Source of the DNA: 4484-232 sp964486555
Lineage (GTDB): Bacteria > Thermotogota > Thermotogae > Thermotogales > Thermotogaceae
Assembly: GCA_964486555.1 (NCBI GenBank)
Contig: CAZANP010000009.1
Span: forward strand, 1-48,720
DNA: 48,720 nucleotides
Direction of reading: 5' to 3'
In this document: positions 32,387-40,185 of the stretch, one piece after another
Numbering within the stretch: position 1 is the stretch's first letter
Layout: the number at the start of each line of letters is the position of its first letter
Notes under the pieces: generated by a model
Database searches by the model: none
The model's input: the letters and a program-made list of their open reading frames with translations, nothing else
Told to the model about the DNA's origin: nothing
Program-made: the position numbers and the translations under genes

Positions 32387-33577
32387 ATGAGAAAACTGTT
32401 CACCAGCGAGAGTGTAACAGAAGGTCATCCCGATAAGATAGCGGATCAGATATCCGACGCCATACTGGACGCTATACTGGAACAAGATCCAAGAGCTCGT
32501 GTAGCTGTTGAAACTTTGGTCACAACGGGTATAGCCATAGTTGCAGGAGAGGTGACAACAAGGGCATACGTAGAGATACCGGATATCGTCAGAAAAACCA
32601 TCCTTGAAGTTGGATACACCAGAGCGAAATACGGTTTTGATGGTGAAACCTGTGCTGTCTTAACATCCATTCACAGTCAATCACCCGATATAGCTTTGGG
32701 AGTGGATAGAGCTCTGGAAGCTAAAACTGGGGAAATCTCTGTGGAAGACGAGTTAGAACAACTTGGAGCGGGAGACCAGGGTATCATGTTCGGCTATGCG
32801 ACCAACGAAACGCCGGAGTACATGCCTTTACCAATAACTCTTGCTCACAAACTTGCGATGAGGTTGGCAGAGATCAGAAAGAAAAAGATAGTCCCATTTC
32901 TAAGGCCCGATGGAAAAACGCAAGTAACAGTTGAGTACGAAGATGACAAGCCCGTGAGAGTTAACACCGTCTTGATATCTGCTCAACACGATCCGAACGT
33001 TTCTTACGAGGATTTGAAGGAGGCTCTTATAGAACACGTCATAAAACCTGTCATCCCTGAAAAATATTGGGATGATAACGTGAAAGTATTGATCAATCCC
33101 ACCGGTAGATTCGTTCTTGGAGGTCCAATGGCCGATACGGGTCTTACGGGAAGAAAGATAATAGTCGATACTTACGGTGGTTGGGTGCCCCACGGTGGTG
33201 GTGCCTTCAGCGGTAAGGATCCCACGAAAGTTGACAGATCTGCTCATTACATGGCTAGATACGTCGCCAAGAATGTCGTAGCCGCTGGACTTGCAGATAG
33301 ATTTTTAATACAGCTCTCATACGCTATAGGTGTTGCAAAGCCCATATCCATAATGATAAACACGTTTGGTACTTCAAAGGTAGATGAGGAAAAGCTTTTA
33401 AAGGTCATAACTGAGATGTTCGATTTCAGACCAGGTGCTATAATAAAAAAGTTGAATCTTTTAAGGCCCATTTACAGGAAAACAGCTGTCTATGGACATT
33501 TTGGAAGAAACGATGACGATTTCACCTGGGAGAAACTCGATTCAGTGGAAGAATTGAAGAAAGCTTTCAATATGTAA
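32387..33577 (+). CDS. metK: S-adenosylmethionine synthetase
   Basis: Makes SAM from methionine and ATP. 396 residues with TSESVTEGHPDKIADQISDA, GAGDQGIMFGYATNE and GGGAFSGKDPTKVDRSA. GGAGGGTGAGAG precedes the ATG. The 50-base gap upstream is too short for a SAM riboswitch and shows no clear promoter. SAM feeds RimO and the radical SAM protein in this window. Confidence 0.98.
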   Translation: MRKLFTSESVTEGHPDKIADQISDAILDAILEQDPRARVAVETLVTTGIAIVAGEVTTRAYVEIPDIVRKTILEVGYTRAKYGFDGETCAVLTSIHSQSPDIALGVDRALEAKTGEISVEDELEQLGAGDQGIMFGYATNETPEYMPLPITLAHKLAMRLAEIRKKKIVPFLRPDGKTQVTVEYEDDKPVRVNTVLISAQHDPNVSYEDLKEALIEHVIKPVIPEKYWDDNVKVLINPTGRFVLGGPMADTGLTGRKIIVDTYGGWVPHGGGAFSGKDPTKVDRSAHYMARYVAKNVVAAGLADRFLIQLSYAIGVAKPISIMINTFGTSKVDEEKLLKVITEMFDFRPGAIIKKLNLLRPIYRKTAVYGHFGRNDDDFTWEKLDSVEELKKAFNM

Positions 33578-33589
33578 GGAGGGAAGAAG

Positions 33590-33871
33590 ATGCCAAACAT
33601 CAAATCTGCTGCGAAAAGAGTAAGACAGAGTGAGAAGAGAAGAATAAGGAACAAGATGTACAAAACCAGGTTTAAGAATGCTATTAAAAAAGTGTTGAAA
33701 GCGATAGAGGAAAAACAACCAAAAGAGAAAATAATGGAACTCGTGAAGGAAGCACAGAGTGCTCTAGATAAAGCGGTATCCAAAGGAGCCATCCATAAGA
33801 ACCAGGCTTCAAGAAGGAAAGCTCGTCTCATGGCGAGAGTGAATGCTTATTTGAAGTCACTTGAGGGATGA
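33590..33871 (+). CDS. rpsT: 30S ribosomal protein S20
   Basis: 93 residues, strongly basic and helical, with PNIKSAAKRVRQSEKRR and KGAIHKNQASRRKARLM. AAGGAGGG precedes the start, 12 bases after metK. Confidence 0.97.
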   Translation: MPNIKSAAKRVRQSEKRRIRNKMYKTRFKNAIKKVLKAIEEKQPKEKIMELVKEAQSALDKAVSKGAIHKNQASRRKARLMARVNAYLKSLEG

Positions 33872-33891
33872 CCCCGATAAGGGGTTGTCCC
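33865..33891 (+). other. Stable RNA hairpin at the rpsT stop codon
   Basis: An 11-pair stem (two G-U pairs) of GGGATGACCCC and GGGGTTGTCCC with loop GATAA. It includes the rpsT stop codon. No T-run follows, so it is not a standard terminator; a 3'-end stabiliser, a partial terminator or an autoregulatory site is possible. Confidence 0.6.
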
Positions 33892-33917
33892 ATTGATTTG
33901 AATATGGGGGGATAGAT

Positions 33918-34574
33918 TTGGAGGGAATCCAAAAGCTTCTTGAAAAATCCGTCGACGTTTGGTATATATCTTTACCAGTGGGTGTCTTCCTTGTTTTGGC
34001 AGCAAAGTACGTTGAGAAATTAGCGATATTTCTTGCAGGATTCGTTTTAGGAGCAATCGTGATCTTTCCTTTGATCGAAAAATACGTTTATCCCTTTTTG
34101 AAGCTGGATCCCTCAAAAGTCGATCCAACAACCAGTATGGTCATAATGATCGTAGTTGGAATAATCACAGCAGCTGTATGTTATGCCTTCTATAGATCTT
34201 TTGTCTTCATATTGGGAGCTCTATTAGGTTTTGCCCTTTCGTATTATCTTTTAAGCTTATTGTCGAATTTACTGAAATTGGACGAAAGAATACCGATGGA
34301 ATACCTTGGATGGGGAATAATAATCGCTTCCATTGCCGTGGCTTTGCTCGGAGGATTCACAGCTTTAAAGAAGGAAACAGAAGTGGTGATGTTATTTTCC
34401 ATAATAATAGGAGCGGCCTTAACATCGTTTGTTGCGCTTTCTTTACTATGGATTGGTTTGAGTATACATATACCTAAGGATGATTGGAAATTTCTATTAC
34501 CTTTTATCATATTATTCCTGCTGCTAGTCTTTACAGGTATGAAAATAGGTGAGAAAAAAAGTAGCGGTGGATAG
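33918..34574 (+). CDS. Multi-pass membrane protein (TMEM198/DUF4203-like topology)
   Basis: 218 residues with seven hydrophobic helices rich in Gly, Ala and Ile, including GFVLGAIVIFPL and LGALLGFALSYYLL, which resemble DUF4203 repeats. No catalytic motif is seen and function is unknown. The start is TTG 33918 with GGGGG six bases upstream. Confidence 0.72.
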   Translation: MEGIQKLLEKSVDVWYISLPVGVFLVLAAKYVEKLAIFLAGFVLGAIVIFPLIEKYVYPFLKLDPSKVDPTTSMVIMIVVGIITAAVCYAFYRSFVFILGALLGFALSYYLLSLLSNLLKLDERIPMEYLGWGIIIASIAVALLGGFTALKKETEVVMLFSIIIGAALTSFVALSLLWIGLSIHIPKDDWKFLLPFIILFLLLVFTGMKIGEKKSSGG

Positions 34575-34576
34575 GA

Positions 34577-35233
34577 ATGTATGAAATGTCCTTTGGGGAT
34601 ACCATAATCGTTATCACATCCAAGGTAGATGGAGATATGAGGAGTATAGAGAACGTGAAGAATTTGTCGAGAAAATATGGCATGAAACCTGTCTGGATGA
34701 AGCAAACACATGGAAATGATGTTAAAATCGTCGATCAAGAGGGAGAGGTTTTTTCAGACGGTGTGTTCACGGACAGAGAAGGTCTAATGTTGGTGGTTAG
34801 GGTCGCAGATTGTGTTCCTGTTGCTTTCATTGGTGAAAAGTATGTAGGTGTGATCCATGTTGGTTGGAAAGGCCTGAAATCAGGAATTATCGATAACGCA
34901 ATAGAAATTTTTAAAAAAACTGGGGAAAAAGTGGAGTGTTCAAGAATTGTCATAGGACCACACATATGCGAGAATTGTTACGAAGTCGGGGAGGAGTTTC
35001 TGGAGATCTTTGATTCTTCCTATATATCGTTGGACATGAAGTTCAACATGAAGAAGTACATCATAGATATCCTGAGAAGAGAAGGATTCAGAAGGTTCAT
35101 AGTGTTCGACGAATGTACCTTTGAAAACAAAGAGTATTTCTCCTATAGAAGAGGAGATACCGGTAGAAACAGCATGATAGTGGGAAAAATAAGGAAAGGA
35201 GGTGTGCCCCAAAAGGGGGGAAAATATGGCTAG
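34577..35233 (+). CDS. pgeF: PgeF/YfiH family purine-nucleoside phosphorylase (peptidoglycan editing factor)
   Basis: Copper- or zinc-linked multifunctional enzyme family (LACC1-type). 218 residues with KQTHGNDV, RVADCVPV, IHVGWKGLKSG and the FSYRRGDTGRNS end; the ADC cysteine and the three metal histidine positions are visible. Its last residues (KGGVPQKGGKYG) come from reading into the ribosome-binding region of the next gene, with an 8-base overlap. ATG 34577 or 34586 could both serve. Confidence 0.92.
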   Translation: MYEMSFGDTIIVITSKVDGDMRSIENVKNLSRKYGMKPVWMKQTHGNDVKIVDQEGEVFSDGVFTDREGLMLVVRVADCVPVAFIGEKYVGVIHVGWKGLKSGIIDNAIEIFKKTGEKVECSRIVIGPHICENCYEVGEEFLEIFDSSYISLDMKFNMKKYIIDILRREGFRRFIVFDECTFENKEYFSYRRGDTGRNSMIVGKIRKGGVPQKGGKYG

Positions 35234-35945
35234 AAAGAAGATATTGGTAGTCGATGACGATCCAGCGATAATTGAACTTGTGGGTTACAACCTGAGCAAG
35301 GAAGGATACGAAGTATTGAAAGCATATGACGCAGAAGAAGCCCTCAAGATTTCACAAAGTGAAGATGTGGATATGTTCATAGTGGATATCATGCTCCCAG
35401 GAATGGATGGTTTTGATCTGGTAAGACGAATTAGGAGCATGGAAAGATTCAGATCAACTCCTGTTATATTTTTGAGTGCTAAAGGAGAAGAATTCGACAA
35501 GGTTCTGGGATTAGAACTTGGAGCAGATGATTACATCACCAAACCTTTCAGTGTACGAGAACTTCTCGCAAGAATAAAAGCCATCTTTAGACGAATGACC
35601 ATGAGTGTGCAGGAGAAGGAAGAAAGACCCAAGAAAATCACAGCAAAGGATCTTGAAATAGATGTCGAAAGGTATGAAGTTAAGGTTAGGGGTAAGAAAG
35701 TCAATTTAACACCTTTGGAATTCGAGTTGTTAAGATTTCTGGCCGAGAATGAAGGTAAGGTGTTCAGCAGGGATGTCCTCTTGGATAAGCTCTGGGGTTA
35801 TGACTACTATGGAGATACAAGGACAGTAGATGTTCATATAAGGAGATTGAGAACGAAGATAGAAGAAGATCCTTCAAATCCCAAGTACATAATTACTGTA
35901 AGAGGCAAGGGATATAAGTTCAGAGATCCTGGGAAGGAAGATTAA
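35226..35945 (+). CDS. drrA: PhoB/OmpR-type response regulator, DrrA-like
   Basis: 239 residues. Receiver acidic triad D10-D11-D12, phospho-acceptor D54 and ITKPFS lysine; winged-helix domain with LTPLEFELLRFLAEN and ITVRGKGYKF. ATG 35226 follows AGGGGGG; the frame is open 24 bases upstream but that is pgeF. The gene order next to hpkA and the closeness to T. maritima DrrA (from memory) support the symbol. Targets are unknown here; a phosphate role is only suggested by the PhoB family. Confidence 0.93.
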   Translation: MARKKILVVDDDPAIIELVGYNLSKEGYEVLKAYDAEEALKISQSEDVDMFIVDIMLPGMDGFDLVRRIRSMERFRSTPVIFLSAKGEEFDKVLGLELGADDYITKPFSVRELLARIKAIFRRMTMSVQEKEERPKKITAKDLEIDVERYEVKVRGKKVNLTPLEFELLRFLAENEGKVFSRDVLLDKLWGYDYYGDTRTVDVHIRRLRTKIEEDPSNPKYIITVRGKGYKFRDPGKED

Positions 35946-35951
35946 GGGAAG

Positions 35952-37199
35952 ATGAGTTTTTTAATTTTCGTCCTCGCTGCTGCATTTTTTTTGATATTTT
36001 CTCTCTATATAAAAGAGAGGAAAGCTTTTTTATTGTACAAGAAATTTTTCTCACACGTATCTAAGTTGCTGGGAGAAAAGGGTCCAACACCGCCTCTTTA
36101 TTTGGTGGAGAAATTGAAGAAACGATTTGAAAGCCTGGAGGAGGAAATAAAAAGGGCTGAGAGAAGTAGGGATAACATTCTAACGATTCTGAATAATCTA
36201 ACAGACCCCATATTCATCCTATCGAAAGATGGTGTAATAATCTTTGCAAACGATGCTGCAAAATCCATAACCAGAGAGAATGTCGTGAAAAGAAAATTCT
36301 ATGAGGTGGTAGAGGACTATTTCATAAATGAGATGGTCGATGAAGCTATAAAAACTCTTGAAACCCAGGTTGGAGATATCGTTCTCTATCTCAATCAAAA
36401 AAGGTATTTCCATGCTAAGGTGATACCTGTCTCTTTTAAAGACGGAGAGAGGATGTTCATAGTGATGCTGCACGATGTAACGAAAGAGAAGAAACTCGAT
36501 GAAATGAGAAGGGAATTCGTTTCGAACGTATCACACGAATTGAGGACACCTTTAACCTCGATCCATGGTTTTGCAGAAACACTTCTTGAAGATGATTTGA
36601 GTGATAGAAACCTGGTAAAAAAATTCTTAAGAGTTATAGAAGAAGAATCAGCAAGAATGACCAGGTTAATAAACGATCTACTGGATCTTGAAAAGTTGGA
36701 ATCAGGTGAAGCAAAATTCCATTTCGAAGAGGTCGATCTCTGCGAGATTGTAGATTACATAAAGGGAATAATGATACCTCTAGCCGAAGAATATTCTGTA
36801 CAGATGGAGACCAGTTGTGAGAACATCACAATTTGGGGAGATCGGGATAGGATCATCCAGATGCTTTTGAACCTGGTGGACAACGCTGTTAAATACACTT
36901 CAACAAAAGACAAGGGAGAAAAGAAAGTGTGGATAAGGGTTAGAAAAGAGGGAGAAGAAGCGGTAATAGAAGTTGAAGACACAGGACCAGGGATACCTCA
37001 AGAAGCGAAAAACAGGATCTTCGAAAGATTCTACAGAGTGGACAAAGCGCGCTCTAGAAAGATGGGTGGAACGGGACTTGGTCTTTCGATCGTTAAAATG
37101 ATAGTGGACAAACACGGTGGAAAGATAGAAGTGGAGAGTGAGGTTGGAAAGGGTACCCTCATGAGAATAAGGCTTCCTGTAAAGGAAGTGGAAGAATGA
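35952..37199 (+). CDS. hpkA: PAS-domain sensor histidine kinase, HpkA-like
   Basis: 415 residues. One N-terminal membrane helix (about 2-20), a short coiled coil, a PAS domain (about 72-180), HisKA with H195 in VSHELRTPLT and HATPase (LVDNAVKYT, DTGPGIP, GGTGLGLSIV). The topology is PhoR-like, with no large external sensor. It follows drrA by six bases and overlaps the phosphorylase gene by 4. Confidence 0.93.
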   Translation: MSFLIFVLAAAFFLIFSLYIKERKAFLLYKKFFSHVSKLLGEKGPTPPLYLVEKLKKRFESLEEEIKRAERSRDNILTILNNLTDPIFILSKDGVIIFANDAAKSITRENVVKRKFYEVVEDYFINEMVDEAIKTLETQVGDIVLYLNQKRYFHAKVIPVSFKDGERMFIVMLHDVTKEKKLDEMRREFVSNVSHELRTPLTSIHGFAETLLEDDLSDRNLVKKFLRVIEEESARMTRLINDLLDLEKLESGEAKFHFEEVDLCEIVDYIKGIMIPLAEEYSVQMETSCENITIWGDRDRIIQMLLNLVDNAVKYTSTKDKGEKKVWIRVRKEGEEAVIEVEDTGPGIPQEAKNRIFERFYRVDKARSRKMGGTGLGLSIVKMIVDKHGGKIEVESEVGKGTLMRIRLPVKEVEE

Positions 37200-38500
37200 G
37201 AGCATACGACATAATATTGAAGAAAAGAAATGGAGAAAAACTCACAAGAGAGGAAATAGAGTACATGATAATGGGGTACGTGAAAGGAGAGGTACCAGAT
37301 TACCAGATGTCCGCCTTTTTGATGGCGATATATTTCCAACATCTTGATGAAGAAGAAACGTACTTTTTCACAGAGACGATGATGAGATCTGGTGAAACTC
37401 TTGACCTTTCATCCATTCCCGGGAAGAAGGTTGATAAGCATTCCACAGGTGGTGTGGGAGATAAGACAACACTCGTTGTTGCTCCCCTCGTTGCATCTTG
37501 CGGCGTTATCGTTGCCAAAATGTCTGGAAGGGCCTTAGGCCATACCGGTGGAACGATCGATAAGCTGGAATCCATACCTGGTTTCAGAACGTCTCTTTCT
37601 TTCGAAGAGTTCATAAACAACGTGAAGAAATACGGTATAGCTGTTGTGGGACAGACAGCAGATCTAGTACCAGCTGACAAGAAAATATATGCTTTGAGGG
37701 ATACAACGGCAACTGTGGACGAAGTATCCTTGATCGCCTCCAGCATCATGAGTAAGAAACTCGCTGGAGGAAGTGATGCTTTTGTCTTGGATGTGAAGTT
37801 TGGAAGCGGTGCTTTCATGAAATCCAAGGAAAAAGCAAAAGAACTTGGTAGGATGATGGTGAATATCGGTAAACTCCATGGCAGGAAGACCGTGGCGATT
37901 CTGTCAAGCATGGATCAACCTCTGGGGAGGATGGTAGGAAATTCTCTTGAGGTTGTCGAGGCGATAGAAACTCTCAAAGGAAAAGGGCCAGAAGATTTAA
38001 CAGAACTTTCGTTGTGCTTGGCATCTTATATGTTGTACCTTGCTGGAGTCAGTGACCTGAAGGATGCGGGAAAAATCCTCAAGAGTAAGATAGAAAGCGG
38101 TGAGGCTCTTGAAAAATTCAGAGAGATGATCGAAGCACAGGGTGGTGATGTAAGAATCATAGAAGATTATTCTTTGCTACCAATCTCTAAGAATGTTGTA
38201 GAAGTTCTGAGCGACAAGGAAGGATTCGTTGAGAAAATGGACACCGAAAAGATAGGTATCGCTTCCATGATTCTGGGGGCTGGCAGGAAGAAGAAAGAGG
38301 ACCAGATTGATCACAGCGTGGGTGTGGAAGTTTTGAAAAAACTGGGTGATAGAGTTTCAAAGGGTGAACCATTGGTCAAGCTCTATTGCTCTGAGAAAAG
38401 TGATGTGGAAACTGCTAAGAAGCTGATCAAAAGTGCTTATTCTATATCTGAACAGCCTCCGAAGGAGGAGTTCAAGCTCATACACGAGGTGATAGAATGA
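37196..38500 (+). CDS. pdp: Pyrimidine-nucleoside (thymidine) phosphorylase
   Basis: Splits pyrimidine nucleosides with phosphate. 434 residues with the N-terminal helical domain and the signature KHSTGGVGDKTTL (about 80-92), SGRALGHTGGTIDKLESI and SSIMSKKLAGG. Substrate range (thymidine only, or also uridine) cannot be read from sequence. It is coupled to hpkA by ATGA and to the next gene by 4 bases. Confidence 0.95.
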   Translation: MRAYDIILKKRNGEKLTREEIEYMIMGYVKGEVPDYQMSAFLMAIYFQHLDEEETYFFTETMMRSGETLDLSSIPGKKVDKHSTGGVGDKTTLVVAPLVASCGVIVAKMSGRALGHTGGTIDKLESIPGFRTSLSFEEFINNVKKYGIAVVGQTADLVPADKKIYALRDTTATVDEVSLIASSIMSKKLAGGSDAFVLDVKFGSGAFMKSKEKAKELGRMMVNIGKLHGRKTVAILSSMDQPLGRMVGNSLEVVEAIETLKGKGPEDLTELSLCLASYMLYLAGVSDLKDAGKILKSKIESGEALEKFREMIEAQGGDVRIIEDYSLLPISKNVVEVLSDKEGFVEKMDTEKIGIASMILGAGRKKKEDQIDHSVGVEVLKKLGDRVSKGEPLVKLYCSEKSDVETAKKLIKSAYSISEQPPKEEFKLIHEVIE

Positions 38501-40149
38501 GAAAAATCCTTTTAGGGTTGCTGCTCTTATCCATCTGCGCGTTTCCTGCTTTGATACTGAAAGATGGTGTGGTCTACCATGTAGAGGATATCTTTCAGAA
38601 TGGGGAATATTACTTCCGTGTCGATGATTTATCCCCACTTGGTTTCAGATACGTCTCTGCGGAAGGAGTATATTACGTTATAATACACGATCACGTATTT
38701 TACATTCATGACGACAAGATAGTGAAGGATTTCCTGGAGGAGCTTCCCGAAAAAGCTATAAAAAGAAACGGCGACCTGTTCTTACCCACTTCCATCGTTA
38801 CGAGCCACACGGATTTTGCACTCTATAAAACGCCAGATGGAGTTCCCATTTTCTCCGATAGAATACCGATGCTCATGTCGGTGAAAAAATACTTTGACAA
38901 GATCGAGATAGACTACGGCGGTACGATCGTTCCCGAAATGGTTAAGACCATCTCAGAAACGGGAAAACTTCGCATAATTATATCCCCCGTTTTGAAAACT
39001 CCTCCTGTTTCTGAGGATGCTGTCGTATCTTTTGATGGCAACAAAATAACTTTGGATATAGATATAGGTCCCAATAGATTCCCCATGGTAGATACTCAGT
39101 ATGAGAAATCCAAACTGATCTTCAAAATGACGTTTGTTAAAGGATTCTTTGGCGAGCAAAGGTTAGCGGATGGGATCGTATGGGAAAGGAGAATGGAGAG
39201 TTTTAAAGGCGAAAAGCTGATCGTGAATTATCTACATGTTGATCTCTCGAAAGCCAGAGTATCACCGGTTTTAAGCGCAGGAGGTATAGGATCTCTGGAG
39301 AAGATAGATGATATGGCAAAAAGAGTGGGAGCTTTAGCTGGTGTCAACGCAAATTACTTTGATCCAGGAACAGGAATGCTAATAGGTTTGTTGATAATAA
39401 ATGGAAAGATCCTCTCCAATATATACAGTAACAGACCCGTTTTCATAATAAGCGAGGATGGTTCTGCATATATAAGGAGAATCACCTTTGAAGTGGATGC
39501 TCAAATGAAGGATACTCTGTTCCTTGTTAAAGGGGTTAACACACTGGCCAAAGGAGAAGTGCTGCTCTTTACAGAAGAATTCGGCAGGAAAATCCCAAAA
39601 GAGAATGATAAAATCTATGTTCTGGTGAAGGATGGTGTCGTGATAGATAAGGAGTACAGAGAAAACCTCGGAAAAGGAGAGATGCTTTTTTCAATATCTA
39701 AAAAGTATAAAAACTACATCGACAATCTTCAGAAAGGTGATAGGGTGAGTGTGATTTTAAATACCGATTTTCCTCTCCCCATAAAGCATGCTGTAGAAGG
39801 AGGACCACTCCTTCTTCTCAACGGTTCACCAATACCCGATGCTTCTCTTGAGAAAAGAAGATATGGAGGTGGTATAGCCCTGTCGAGAGCTCCAAGAACT
39901 ATCGCAGCGATTAAAGACAACATGTTGAGTTTCATCGTAATTGAGGGTTACAACGATTTTTCAAAGGGACTGAACTATGATGAGATGGTGGACTTTCTCC
40001 TGTCAAAGGGTTATGAGCATGCCATGTGCTTCGATGGTGGAAGCTCTGCTTCGATGGTCATAAGGGGTGAGATCGTGAACACAACTTATAAGTCGGAAGC
40101 ACCATCTGTCCCCGTTGGACTCATGGTGTGGAGTGAATCCGAACATTGA
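38497..40149 (+). CDS. Secreted protein with C-terminal phosphodiester glycosidase (NAGPA) domain
   Basis: 550 residues with a signal peptide (KILLGLLLLSICAFPALI). Residues about 20-240 are beta-rich, resembling amidase N-terminal or copper amine oxidase N-terminal repeats, not securely. The NAGPA/DUF2233 domain (about 265-548) shows GVNANYFDPG, EGGPLLLLNG, APRTIAAI, and the CFDGGSSASMVIRGE core with the conserved Asp. The domain cleaves GlcNAc phosphodiesters in mammals; bacterial members probably act on surface glycans or wall polymers. Confidence 0.85.
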   Translation: MRKILLGLLLLSICAFPALILKDGVVYHVEDIFQNGEYYFRVDDLSPLGFRYVSAEGVYYVIIHDHVFYIHDDKIVKDFLEELPEKAIKRNGDLFLPTSIVTSHTDFALYKTPDGVPIFSDRIPMLMSVKKYFDKIEIDYGGTIVPEMVKTISETGKLRIIISPVLKTPPVSEDAVVSFDGNKITLDIDIGPNRFPMVDTQYEKSKLIFKMTFVKGFFGEQRLADGIVWERRMESFKGEKLIVNYLHVDLSKARVSPVLSAGGIGSLEKIDDMAKRVGALAGVNANYFDPGTGMLIGLLIINGKILSNIYSNRPVFIISEDGSAYIRRITFEVDAQMKDTLFLVKGVNTLAKGEVLLFTEEFGRKIPKENDKIYVLVKDGVVIDKEYRENLGKGEMLFSISKKYKNYIDNLQKGDRVSVILNTDFPLPIKHAVEGGPLLLLNGSPIPDASLEKRRYGGGIALSRAPRTIAAIKDNMLSFIVIEGYNDFSKGLNYDEMVDFLLSKGYEHAMCFDGGSSASMVIRGEIVNTTYKSEAPSVPVGLMVWSESEH

Positions 40150-40185
40150 TTGAAGAAGATGATAGATACTCTAGGAGGTGATTTG

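Noticed and set aside
33865..33891. Standard Rho-independent terminator after rpsT
   Set aside because: The stem is strong but no T-run follows.
37300..37911. 203-codon open frame antisense to the pyrimidine phosphorylase gene
   Set aside because: Mirror of a strongly conserved coding region; product is compositionally odd and unrecognised.
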